Shown piece after piece: positions 1 to 9,005 of a DNA stretch of 64,000 nucleotides (the stretch's first letter is position 1; every line of letters begins with the position of its first letter). The DNA is taken from contig OZ023270.1 of assembly GCA_964006375.1 (NCBI GenBank), positions 57,414,536 to 57,478,535 on the forward strand, written 5' to 3'. The DNA comes from Tillus elongatus (Eukaryota; Arthropoda; Insecta; Coleoptera; Cleridae). A program made the translations under genes and the position numbers. The notes under the pieces were generated by a model. That model did no database searches. It had not been told where the DNA came from and saw only the letters and a list, made by a program, of their open reading frames with translations.

Positions 1-1455
1 ATTCAAGAAACAGTTCACACTTCTGTGTTAATATCGTGATGAATCGTTTTGCCTGACTTAAGCCTGGCGTTTTCCTCCAGTATGAGAGCATTTGGTTCCT
101 CTCCAAAATATCTAGTTACATGGCTTCTTGTTCGTACACAATAGGGCTCTGGGCCATAGAATGGTGTTGTTGCTGCCCGTTATGAAAGCGTACGGCTTAC
201 TCATTGACTTTAATGCCTTAATGCCCTGGTACCCATATAACAGTTACTTTGTTGTCCGTAGACAGTTGCTTTTTTTCAGCCCCAGGTTAATTTAGACTTG
301 GTTTTGAAAGATCTCAGAAGCTTTAGTACTGCCTGAGAGGATGAAGATCTCTCTATTTCTTAGTCTTCTTTGTATGCTCCCCTGTCCACATAGATGTATA
401 ACGAGCATTTCTGCTTAAAAGATGGTGAAAGTTTTTCCTAGAGACTCATACAGATGAGTTGTTAGTTACCCTTTTACTGTCTATGTTGCATACTTGGCGG
501 TCATTTATGATCACCTCAAATGAAACTATAAAGTCCAGTTTAGCTGGCATTTGATCTGTTGATTTGGCGAGTGACTCCAATTGGATAGTTTCCAGGATCT
601 TCAAGTGGCAAATCAAGTATCCTGGTTTGAATTTATCTGCTTGAAATAGTCTTCAGGCACTTAGTGCTGCTTCCTTCTAGATGCATATATGCAGTGAAGT
701 AATATTCAGCATTGCCTTTATTGCAGCTATAGGGTATGCTGCCATAGCTCCTGTTATTCTAAGGAAGATCAGGCTTTACAATGTTTCCACGCTGTGTGTT
801 CAGGCTTGTTTCGTTTTTAACCACCATACTATCGATGTGACCATGGGTATATTCAATATGCCATCCTCGGATTCAGCCTTCATGTCTTTCCTACAACTCT
901 AAGGCTTGTCCAGACTTCCATTGTGCCTTTCGAAGCAGTTTTTTCATAGTGTGTATTCGAGTTCAGCTTTTGGTTTAAGAAGATATTGATATTTAACTTC
1001 ACTGGAAAATTGTATTCAGAATTGAAGCATTTAAATCTAGTTTCCTTCTATTTTGAATGGGATAAGAACTGTCTTATGAAAACCGGCATTAAGCCTCTCT
1101 GTCTGACACCAATTCCTTACTATATTTAGGGCTGTTTGCATTAGACTGGATATTACAGCATTATACATGTCCTCCACTGTTATGACAATATCATCTGCGT
1201 ATCCTTGGACTAGAAATCTTGTTGTACCCAGTGTAGTCAGAAGCTTATATAAACAATGAGTAACCATAGCAGAGGTGATAGCACTCCTTCTTGAGAAAAA
1301 CCGTTGCCGTCATTACTGTTACGTTGGTGTCATGATTACACGGCTTTTTAGGATTGACTCATTAGCATTGGCCCGTTTGATGGACTAATATGAGGTATTG
1401 TCAAAGGTACCCTTTATGTTTATGAATGCAGTGAGGGCTACTTCTCTAAGTGAAG
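1..1455 (-). pseudogene. R1/LOA-type non-LTR retrotransposon ORF2 relic (RT C-terminal half and RNase H), runs off the left edge
   Basis: Reading the minus strand, a decayed reverse transcriptase starts near 1450 with a segment like the palm region (ALTAFINIKGTFDNTSY), then the catalytic box VQGYADDIVI with YADD at 1190-1201. Farther downstream an RNase H domain is recognisable: SQAVLKLL around 310-345 and WVPGH at 221-235, with in-frame stops just after the latter. Near the window edge a segment SYWRKTPGLSQAKRFI resembles the post-RNase H region of such elements. The order and residues match ORF2 of the intact element at 10153-13797, so this is an older relative of the same group. Stops and frame changes are frequent. 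Its upstream RT part appears to lie at 4140-4405 in the same orientation, separated by later insertions. The family is clear; the exact right boundary is not. Confidence 0.75.
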
Positions 1456-1482
1456 ATTGGAACCTGTGATCAACACTGACAA

Positions 1483-1668
1483 GTACACTTGGTGAACCCA
1501 AATCACCATAACACATTTTAAAAAAGACCTGACGATCGTTTCACTAATCAAGTTGGCGTCATCAGAGGATGAACAGTTCTCTGATGACGCTAACTTGGTT
1601 AGTGCAACGATCGTCAGGTCTCTTTTAAAATGTGTTGTGGTGATTTGGGTTCTCCAAGTGTACTTGGC
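1483..1668. repeat. Palindromic repeat: two inverted copies of a Penelope-type terminal hammerhead-like sequence
   Basis: Two arms of about 80 bp (about 1487-1567 and 1579-1666) are inverted copies with a short loop. Each arm carries CTGATGA (minus strand 1559-1565, plus strand 1581-1587), a potential stem II, and GAAAC/CAAC followed by a 4-nt loop and GTC. The same sequence occurs once, uninverted, at 60710-60810 beside the Penelope-like GIY-YIG remnant. It is therefore probably a pair of Penelope terminal repeats left in inverted orientation. The left arm keeps the GAAA core; the right arm has CAA instead. Confidence 0.6.
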
Positions 1669-1787
1669 TAGTTCTTTCGCCACAAAAGTTTTTTTCTATA
1701 CACCTCACTAAATAGTGTAGCGCATCTAATGTGGAGCAATATGGAGCGGTTTTTTAAAATTTTTATTTCAATAACACACCCTGAGGG

Positions 1788-4135
1788 CTCACAGCCTAAA
1801 TACTATCGTACACGGTGTCGACAAGGAGGAAAGAGGCAACTTGTTAATTCTGGACTTGAAGGTTTGGAGATTCGGAGGAGAAGGAAAAACATGTGCCGGC
1901 AAGGAATTTCAAAACTCGGAAGTTCTCGTGACAAAAGAGCGGGCATAACAAAATGTTCTATGTCTGGTGACCTGGACAGTAAAAGGGTGCATTCGCTCTA
2001 TTCCCCTGGTAGATCTGTTGGGGGTAGCAGGTGGAGGAACTATGGAAGAAAGCTCCTCTGAGCAGTGCCCGTGCAGATATCCATAAAATAGAGAGAGGTC
2101 ACCAACGGCACGTCGGTGGGCAAGGGATGGCAGCCTTTGGGTGAGGGTAGAATTACCGATGAGACGTCTAGCTCTCTTCTGAATGGAGTCCAGGATAGCG
2201 AGTGTAGAAGCGGCAGCGGCACCCCAGACGTGGGAGCACTATTCGAGGTTTGGCCTTATTTGTGAAGTACATAAGGTATAGAGATGAGCTGGTGAAAAGT
2301 ATTTGCGAGCCCGGAAGAGGAAACCTAATTTCTTAGCAGCTCCTTCTGCAATTGATGTGACATGTTGGTGCCAATTGAGATTTCGATCCAGAGAGATGCC
2401 AACAAGTGAAAATGACTCATTACTTTGAATAACTTGGTTGTTCATTGTGATGGGTTTAGGGCTGGTGTATCTTTTATGAGATAGAAAGCAAGACTGAGAT
2501 TTGGTGGAGTTAGAATTGTACAAGATTTTTAGTTCCCCAGTCTAATATTTTTTGGAGATCCACAGGGACAGAAGCCTCCACGAGTCTGCGATCCTCATCT
2601 AATCGGGCTAAGGAGACACGCTTAGAATATTGTATATTTGAGTGGAGGGTGCTGTCATCCGCGTAACTGTGAACTGGGTTGGATGTGCTAGAGAGAAGGT
2701 CATTGATGTGGAGAAGAAGCCAAGTAGGGACTCCTGCAGTAATTGGATACAGTTTAGAGGAATGGCCATCTACGACAATATATGGTGGTAGACCATAGGC
2801 TGGAGGTTTATTAAGAAGCGCTGCGTGCCAGACCTGATCGAATGCTTTGGATATTTCTAGAGCGACAATCTGGGATTCACCGTGTAGTTCCATAGACTTG
2901 TTCCAAGAATGGGTGACAAAGGAAAGGAGGTCGGCAGTTGATCTGCGCTGACGGAATCCATACTGCCTGTGGTGGATTAGACTGTGTTCTTCAAGAAATT
3001 TTAGTAATGCGGTGTTTATATACTTTTCCATCACTTTAGAGGCGACTGAAAGGAGAGAAATAGGCCTGTAGTTGCTAGGAAGCGCTTTGGATCCTTTCTT
3101 GGGGACGGGTTGTACTCGAGCAGTTTTACAGTTACTAGGGAATAAACCTCTATTGTAAGATGTCTGAAACAGATGAGTCGGGGCAGGGGCAAGTTCTGGT
3201 GCGCATTTTTTTGAGAACAATTGCTGGGATCTCGTCAAGGCCAGAGGCTTTCCTGCTATTAAAAGAAGATAGCATATTTCGTACATTTTTAGTTTTGAAA
3301 ACGATATCCGTCATTTTATGCGCGACATTGGGGACTGTTGGTGGTTGAACATTTGGAGGTGGGTTGAGAGTAGAATTGCCGGCGAACAACGAGGCAAAAA
3401 GTTCAGCCTTGCCCAGGGCGGTAGAAACAATTTCATCCCCTGAAACAAGGGATGGGAACGTGCTCTTGCAAGTCTGGCCTTGTCACAGGATTTAGAGAAC
3501 CAGAGCTTTTGAGTGGCTGAAGAGGTTTTCTGTGTACGTGGAATCAATAATTCCATGCCAGCTTGGATGATTTCGGTGACGTTTTGTGAGATATCAGAGG
3601 GGCCAGGATGAGAGAAGCAGACAGACGCCCATGGAAATGAGGAAAAGTAATCTCGCATTTCGTCTCAGTTCGCGGAGTTGTAGTGTCAAACGATACGTGG
3701 TGGTGATGACTGTGTTACTTCTGGTTGCATTGTGCAGAAAGCAGTGACCATGCCGTTGTCTGAGCGACCACGGGCGGCGGTGACTGATGTCTTATAGCAT
3801 GCAGGTTTTGTAGTGAGAAGGAGATCCAAGGGATTTGAGCTTTGTGTTGGGATGCGAGGAAAGTAAGTAGGCTGCTGAACTATATTGGCTAAAGAATTGC
3901 TGACTGAAAAGACCTCCGCTGCTCCCCCTTGTAGATCGGTTTTTGAAGATCCTAACTATTCCTTATTATGGACATTGAAGTCACCAATAATAGTGACTTC
4001 GGAGGAAGGATATTCAGAAATCAGATGGTCAGTTTTTTTAGAAAGGTAGTCGAAGAGCTCGACAAGGTTGTTGTCACAAGGTTACCAGTAAATACAACAG
4101 ATGGTTTCTTTGTTAGGGTTTCGCTTGTAATGTAT
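1788..4135 (-). pseudogene. Jockey/CR1-group non-LTR retrotransposon, 5'-truncated and decayed (endonuclease plus RT)
   Basis: On the minus strand the order is: C-terminal half of an APE endonuclease (GDFNVHN at about 3950-3980, LDLLLTTKPACYKTSV near 3800), linker, RT with SNYRPISLLSVASKVMEKYI (about 3040-3100), palm ALEISKAFDQVWH, catalytic YADD at 2654-2665, thumb (SLVGISLDRNLNWHQHV), and the tail RTSEF..NSLPAHVFP followed by INKLPLSS and a stop near 1790. In a working copy this single protein nicks the target and reverse-transcribes the RNA. Here the N-terminal endonuclease is missing, several frameshifts and stops interrupt the frame, and part of the RT between palm and YADD is shortened. 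The truncation point near 4135 abuts the R1/LOA fragment, as expected for 5'-truncated insertion into it. Clade assignment rests on remembered motif style and is less certain than the RT call. Confidence 0.8.
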
Positions 4136-4139
4136 TGGA

Positions 4140-4405
4140 CTAATGCCTTCTCCATGATCTTTAGGAGAAAAGATGAGGCAAATGCGGGGCGGTAGGAGTT
4201 TGCATCGTCCGTAGGACGACGACCTGTTTTTGGTATAAACACCACATTTGACGCTCTTCATGCTTGCTGAATATAGCCTAGGATTAAACCAGCATTAAAT
4301 ATTCATTGCAGGTGGGGTTTTAATATGCCAAAACCCCGCTGTAGCAAGCCTGGAAATATGCCGTCTCTGGCAGGGATTTATAGGGTTTGACACTGTCTAT
4401 CGTAT
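4140..4405 (-). pseudogene. R1/LOA-type RT fragment (fingers region), probable partner of the 1-1455 relic
   Basis: The minus strand reads VVFIPKTGRRPTDDANSYRP followed by FLLKIMEKALVQYI, and upstream of that a shifted frame gives SVKPYKS and a segment like ILGYIQQAW. These align in order with FKPYKSP, LGYIPRAW and VVFIPKPGRPTDQAKSLRP of the intact ORF2 at 10153-13797. The Jockey-group relic begins immediately to the left. Orientation and order suggest one older R1/LOA element whose middle was split by the 1483-4135 insertions. Confidence 0.65.
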
Positions 4406-4413
4406 ATTTTGTT

Positions 4414-4443
4414 ACACACACACACGCACACACACACGCACAT
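4414..4443. repeat. Short (CA)n microsatellite
   Basis: About 30 bp of CA repeats interrupted twice by CG. Confidence 0.8.
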
Positions 4444-5004
4444 AGCACTACGAACTCTTCATTTAGTGTATATGTAGTTGTTTATACCGACGAGTCAGTG
4501 GACGGTATTTTCAAAATGTAGCGATTGAGACGAAGTAGTATTGGTATTAAATGAATTGCAATTACACGCTGATTCAGATACAGTATCAAAGCAAAACACT
4601 TTATTAACAGCGGGGATGATCATTCTTTTATTTACAATAACTGGCACTGACTAGAGTAGATAAATATTATAGTACTATTTGCATTATTTCTAGTTAATGT
4701 ATTAATGTGACAAAAGCTAACGCATTTCGCTAACTACCATACATGAAATACCGCTGCGAAGTGCTTTTCGTTTGGCACACATCTCCCTTGACACCACCCC
4801 TCCACATATCCTTTGACGCCACCCCTCAGGGAAACTTGACTACACACGTTACAGCTCTTAAAATTGACCACCATGGAACAGATAATGGGTACTTTATTCT
4901 CAAACATCTTGAAATGCCTTAACAGTAGTAATTATGATAGGAAGTAGAATTGTTGTTTGTATTGTGCTGTAAAATAAGGAAGCCAATAAATATTATCATT
5001 ATTA
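4444..5004. other. No recognisable feature
   Basis: AT-rich sequence with no credible coding frame. A short local duplication is visible near 4784-4830 (two versions of a ...TTGACACCACCCCTC-like stretch). Confidence 0.5.
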
Positions 5005-5168
5005 TTCCACACGACATAGTACAACAAGAAGAAAGCTGTGTGAAGAAAACTAGCAAGCTAGAACAACTACTTCCCTAGCTAATACTGCGATGGGCATTCA
5101 ATTAAATCACTCGCTAGCCAGCATCTCGTCAGTCCTACCGGGATTTGCGGTAAGATTTATAGAAGGAG

Positions 5169-5212
5169 ACAGATCGGTTTGGTCCTTGTTAGCACTCCTC
5201 AATATGATGCCA
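5169..5212 (-). ncRNA. Hammerhead-like motif, unit 1 (decayed)
   Basis: The minus strand has the same layout as the copy at 5526-5568: TTGAGGA, a stem II strand GTGC opposite GGAC, then CAAACCGATC. The G of the GAAA core is C here, stem II has a mismatch and stem I is reduced to about three pairs. It is probably inactive. Confidence 0.45.
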
Positions 5213-5525
5213 TACCCGCACTCCAACAAATCCGCCTTAAGGCAGGTATTGCCATAACATGCAATGGAGAATAGCGCAAAGCGCTATTGCTGGTGTTGTG
5301 ACAGTTCTAGGCTTCTACAGCAGTTTCCACGTACACATATTAGAGCAGAAAGGAAGCTATGTAAAGAAAACTAGCGAGCGAAAACAGCTACTAACCTGGC
5401 TAATACCAGGAGAGGCATGAAATTGCAAGCTGATATTGAAGCCCAGAACTGTCACAACACCAGAGATGGCGCTTTGCGATTATGGCAATGTCTGCATTAA
5501 GGCCGACTTATTGTAGCGCAGGTAT

Positions 5526-5568
5526 GGCATATTGAAGAGTCCTAAGAAGGACGAAACCGGTCTGTGTC
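5526..5568 (+). ncRNA. Hammerhead-like ribozyme motif, best copy
   Basis: In order: stem I strand GGCATA (5526-5531), core TTGAAGA (5532-5538, family core CUGANGA), stem II GTCC/GGAC (5539-5542 with 5549-5552), GAAA (5553-5556), a short self-complementary stem III (ACCGGT, 5556-5561), cleavage-site triplet GTC ending at 5562, and stem I return strand TGTGTC (5563-5568). Stem I pairs over six bases including G-U pairs. The only core departure is U for the first C, which would turn the C3-G8 pair into U-G and may weaken or abolish cleavage. A palindromic stem III suggests action as a dimer. Confidence 0.6.
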
Positions 5569-5822
5569 TCCTGCTATACATATTACCGCAGGTCCCGGCA
5601 GGACTGAATAGATGGTGGCTAGCAAGTGATGTAATTTAATGCACGTCGTGGTATTAGCCAGGGAGTAGTTGTTTTCGCTCGCTTGTTTTCCTCCCATTCT
5701 TTTCTTCTTGCTGTACTGTGTATATGTGGAAGCCTAGAACTGTCACAACACCAGAGATGGCGCTTTGCGCGATTCTCCATTGCCTATTATGGCAATCCCT
5801 GCGTTAAGGCCGATGCAGTTAT

Positions 5823-5862
5823 AGTATATTGAGAAGTCCTAAGGACGAAACCTGTCTATGCT
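5823..5862 (+). ncRNA. Hammerhead-like motif, unit 4
   Basis: Same layout: stem I AGTATA (5823-5828) with TATGCT (5857-5862), stem II GTCC/GGAC, GAAA at 5847-5850, then CCTGTC. The stem I strands differ from those of 5526-5568 on both sides yet still pair fully, which looks compensatory. The core TTGAGAA is more decayed. The motif ends a few bases before the TA tract. Confidence 0.5.
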
Positions 5863-5867
5863 TCCTG

Positions 5868-5868
<1 letters not shown>

Positions 5869-5940
<72 letters not shown>
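5869..5940. repeat. (TA)n microsatellite
   Basis: About 72 bp of pure TA starting inside the fourth retrozyme-like unit, exactly where the complete unit has a natural TATACATA stretch. CATA repeats follow. Confidence 0.95.
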
Positions 5941-5944
<4 letters not shown>

Positions 5945-6080
5945 CATACATATACATATAAATAATATAGAGGTATTAAGATTATTACTGGAAACACATA
6001 GTAGTTTCGCTCTTATTTGAGCTCATTAGTGCGTATATACCAGTAATAATTCAAATATTTCTAAACTAGTTGGCTTAGGG

Positions 6081-7520
6081 CAGTGGTGGCGAACCTACGG
6101 CACGCGTACCAAATGTGGCACGCGAAAATTTGCTTGTGCAGCGTTGTGTGATGGGATTAGGAAACGGCGTTGTTGCTCTTATTTGCCTAGCGTGTTGAAC
6201 ATCAAATTCAAGGGGTTCCATTTTCCATTGCATTGTACACCAGCAGGTTTTATGTGCGATGGTGAGTTTCAAGTCACTGGAATATATTATGACCCTTGTT
6301 ATAAAATTGGTCAACTTTATATCTGCACGGGTTTTGAATAAACGAAAACTTTTAGAATTATTAAATGAGGAAAACTGAGTGTACACTGGATTACTTATGT
6401 ACAACAATGTACGATGATTAAATCGTGGTAAAGTTTTACAAAGATTTGTAGTGTTTAAACAAGACTTATTTGAATAAAGAGAAAATCATTGAAAAATATA
6501 GTCAATGAATGGACCTCGAATGGGTTTCGAACTTAATGTTATTTAGTGACTTTTGTGTACATTTAAACGAATTAAATGTTAAACTGCAACGTGTTAACAA
6601 GACTGTCATTATTATGTTTAATTTAATCCAAGCATTTGAAGCCAAATTAACAGCTTTTAATCGCTACCTTATATTCAACACATGTAAATATTTTCCGAAT
6701 TTGAAGAAATTTATTGCAGATTTAGAATCCCATAAAAAATCAGATCAAGATCAAGTTAAACTGACAGAGGAGTTTTCCGGAATTATTCATTCATTTATTG
6801 AGGATTTTTCCTCAAGATTTACCCAATTCTGACAATTTACGGAAAGCTCAAATTTTATTTTAAATTCAGATATAACACCAGCTTTCTTAATTTGGAAAAT
6901 TTTAAATGGCTACCTTTAGATGACATTGAAATGCAATAGATTTATTTTTAATCGAGTTCGCTATGGAACCAAAAGTTTATTGATTTGAGAAATGTTTTGG
7001 AAATTATTGAAAAATACAGATTGTTGGGCACAATTCAAAATAATACAGAAGAGGAAATACTTACTAAAAACCTGGAATAACATCCCCGAAACCTTTAATC
7101 GTTTAAAGACACTATCGACGGCTATATTATACTTTTTTTCTTCCACCTATGCGGCAAGTCATTATTTTCAGAGATTAATTTTTTAAAGGACAATTTGAGA
7201 AATAGAATGTATCTCGGCGTGCGTTCTTTTGAACATGCCGAATTATAAAGCTGACATTAAATATTTGTCATCCAAGATGCAGTAACAAAAATCGCATTAA
7301 TTAACTTAAACTTATAATCAATTTGTAGATTTCTCTTAAACCTGTAAGAACTTTAATGTTGATTTAAAATTATTGCAATAAAAGTTTGCAAATGTTTGTT
7401 TTTATTTTATTTGTAATAATTGTGTTTTTTATTATTACCAATAGCTTGGCACGTTAGCAATTTTATAAAAATAGATTTTGTTTTTTTGGCACGCATACTG
7501 AAAAAGGTTTGCCATCCCTG
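6081..7520 (+). mobile_element. hAT-superfamily DNA transposon, decayed
   Basis: The element starts CAGTGGTGGCGAACCTACGG and ends GGTTTGCCATCCCTG, imperfect inverted termini with nearby GGCACGC motifs at both ends. It is flanked by 8-bp repeats GCTTAGGG (6073-6080) and GTTTAGGG (7521-7528), one mismatch. An 8-bp duplication and CAG-type ends are diagnostic of hAT. The interior holds a broken transposase in the same orientation. Confidence 0.85.
6509..7245 (+). pseudogene. hAT transposase remnant (Buster/ZBED-like type)
   Basis: Two segments are recognisable. At 6509-6832 a 107-residue frame includes HLNELNVKLQ, IQAFEAKL and FPNLKKFI, the pattern of the central region of hAT transposases related to vertebrate ZBED/GTF2IRD2-type proteins. 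At about 7070-7245 the sequence resembles the C-terminal hAT dimerisation domain (LKTLSTAILYFFSSTYAAS, then a FLKDNLRNRM-like stretch in another frame). The catalytic N-terminal portion is not recognisable and the frames are broken, so it cannot be functional. A working protein would bind the element ends and catalyse cut-and-paste transposition in the nucleus. Confidence 0.7.
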
Positions 7521-7580
7521 GTTTAGGGTAGCCAAAATCTCAACGAACCGTGAGCTGTATATCCTAGATGTCAGCAGCTT

Positions 7581-7583
7581 TAT

Positions 7584-7664
<81 letters not shown>
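7581..7664. repeat. Compound microsatellite (CATA)n-(CA)n-(TA)n
   Basis: CATA repeats pass into CA repeats and then about 48 bp of TA. Followed by a short AATAATAAC run. Confidence 0.95.
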
Positions 7665-7667
<3 letters not shown>

Positions 7668-7842
7668 ATAATAACAACACCATAGTAGACAAACTTTGCA
7701 CCCAGAAGTCTTAGACTTAGGCGAGGGGAGCTTACATACCCATATAGACAAAGGACACAACCTTTCCACATTCGAGTGAAAAAAACAGCTGTCTGAATAC
7801 GGGACTCCAACCCGCGACGGAGGTTACTACCCTCGGGGCCTG

Positions 7843-7906
<64 letters not shown>
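7843..7906. repeat. (AT)n microsatellite
   Basis: About 64 bp of pure AT. The preceding ~170 bp (7670-7842) are unassigned; their last part resembles a tRNA 3' half, see the rejected list. Confidence 0.95.
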
Positions 7907-7908
<2 letters not shown>

Positions 7909-8635
7909 GACTAACCCCGGATATAAACTTAAATTGTTTCCGAAAAAATTGATTTATTAGCCAACAAACCTTAGGTTAATAGCAAAGTGTTAAAAAAATG
8001 TAAGGATCACCATCGACTTATGGGCCATCTCTGTGATTGTCAAAAGAATTTTATACGATGTAGCATAAGACTGCCTAAAATTAACGTATACAATTTTTCC
8101 CATATCTTGTATAATAATAATTATATTGAGCTTTACCGTAGAAATGCCTCACCCTGTATTTATGCAAACAGATTAAAACTAAATGTATGGATTCTAGGGG
8201 GCCTAGTTTGCTCTCATTTGAAGAAATCTTTTTAAAATTCAAATATCAAGGTCTCCTCATGAACGAATGTTTTCTACGAAAATTGGCTAAAAATTATAGA
8301 CCATCAAACCATAAACTTAACCAAAACTACCGGGAAAACATCAGAGAAAGGGTCTATTTGATATGAATTTTCTGTAAATATTTTAGTAAATTAAGGACAA
8401 TGACGGTTGAAGCTCAAACTTAAGACTTTATAGACAGTTCTTCCGACATTTCTTCTACATAACCCGTACTCGTTTTATGTTATTTATATAGAACGTGTCA
8501 ATTTTGATATTTCAAATCGCGACTTGACGTTTTAAGAAGAAAAACAATAATTTTTTAAAATGCTTATAACTTTTTTCTTTTAACGTAGAGATCCAAATTT
8601 TGGTACATGGTTGACTTTTTATGACATAGTAAAGT
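7907..8635 (+). repeat. Dispersed composite repeat (blocks C, D, A and B fragments), host of the intact retrotransposon
   Basis: Non-coding dispersed family recurring through the window. I name the blocks by landmarks. Block A, next to TA tracts, contains GGGGGCCTAGTTCGCGCTCA-like sequence (here about 8160-8240). Block B contains CTCAAAAAATAATTGGCCGA- and TCCAAGCCACTTACAAAAGG-like sequence. Block C carries CTGGACGCAGCAAGTGCG-like termini. Block D contains ACTTATGGGCCACCCTGTGA-like sequence (here about 8017). At 8250-8635 the D-to-B transition is present; the intact element at 8649 interrupts it. Confidence 0.65.
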
Positions 8636-8648
8636 ATGGTATATTAGT
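8636..8648. repeat. 13-bp target site duplication, left copy
   Basis: ATGGTATATTAGT here is repeated exactly at 13884-13896 after the A tail, marking the limits of the non-LTR insertion. Confidence 0.9.
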
Positions 8649-9005
8649 GGGGTTAAGGAGTCGCGGGCCAAAGGACTCCAGGGGGCAAGCTGAGGAAGTG
8701 GAAATAACAACATAAACTCCCGATGAAGCTTTCCCCAAGACCGTCATGCGCGGTAAAAATCCGCATCCTGCACGAGGTGACCCTGCTAATAACTAAACAT
8801 GACGGATCTAGACAAGGAGGTCGAACTAAACTCCCCCAATCTACGGTGTCACGTGACCCGTGCCTATGGATGGATGGCACCAGGGCGATGGTGTCGTGAA
8901 CGGAACCTCTGGAGTACCAGGCAACCCTCCAGAGTAACCCGCCTTGCACCACACAGGGGGTTCTGATGGTGTGGACAGTATTTCCCCCATTCTCGTGGGA
9001 ACAAC

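Larger units (their letters stand above)
5005..5866. repeat. Retrozyme-like repeat array: ~290-bp units carrying hammerhead-like ribozyme motifs
   Basis: Four related units are visible. Two are head-to-tail on the minus strand: one nearly complete (about 5005-5320) and one partial (about 5321-5420). Two are head-to-tail on the plus strand: one complete (5438-5727, 290 bp) and one cut off by the following TA tract (5728-5866). Every unit starts with a GAAGCCTAGAACTGTCACAA-like sequence. Three units retain a hammerhead-like fold, annotated separately. Small tandem non-coding units with a type I hammerhead and no protein match what is known as animal retrozymes or hammerhead satellites. The repeat structure is seen directly; the retrozyme identity is inferred. 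Confidence 0.7.

Noticed and set aside
7777..7842. Sequence resembling a tRNA anticodon arm and B box on the minus strand (CGCGGGTTGGAGTCCCG)
   Set aside because: Only the 3' half is present and it is cut off by the AT tract; no A box. Too weak for a tRNA or SINE call.
8649..8700. Possible HDV-like ribozyme at the 5' end of the intact non-LTR element
   Set aside because: A GGAGTC/GACTCC hairpin exists, but the 11-nt interior leaves no room for the P2 and P3 layout of HDV-type ribozymes.
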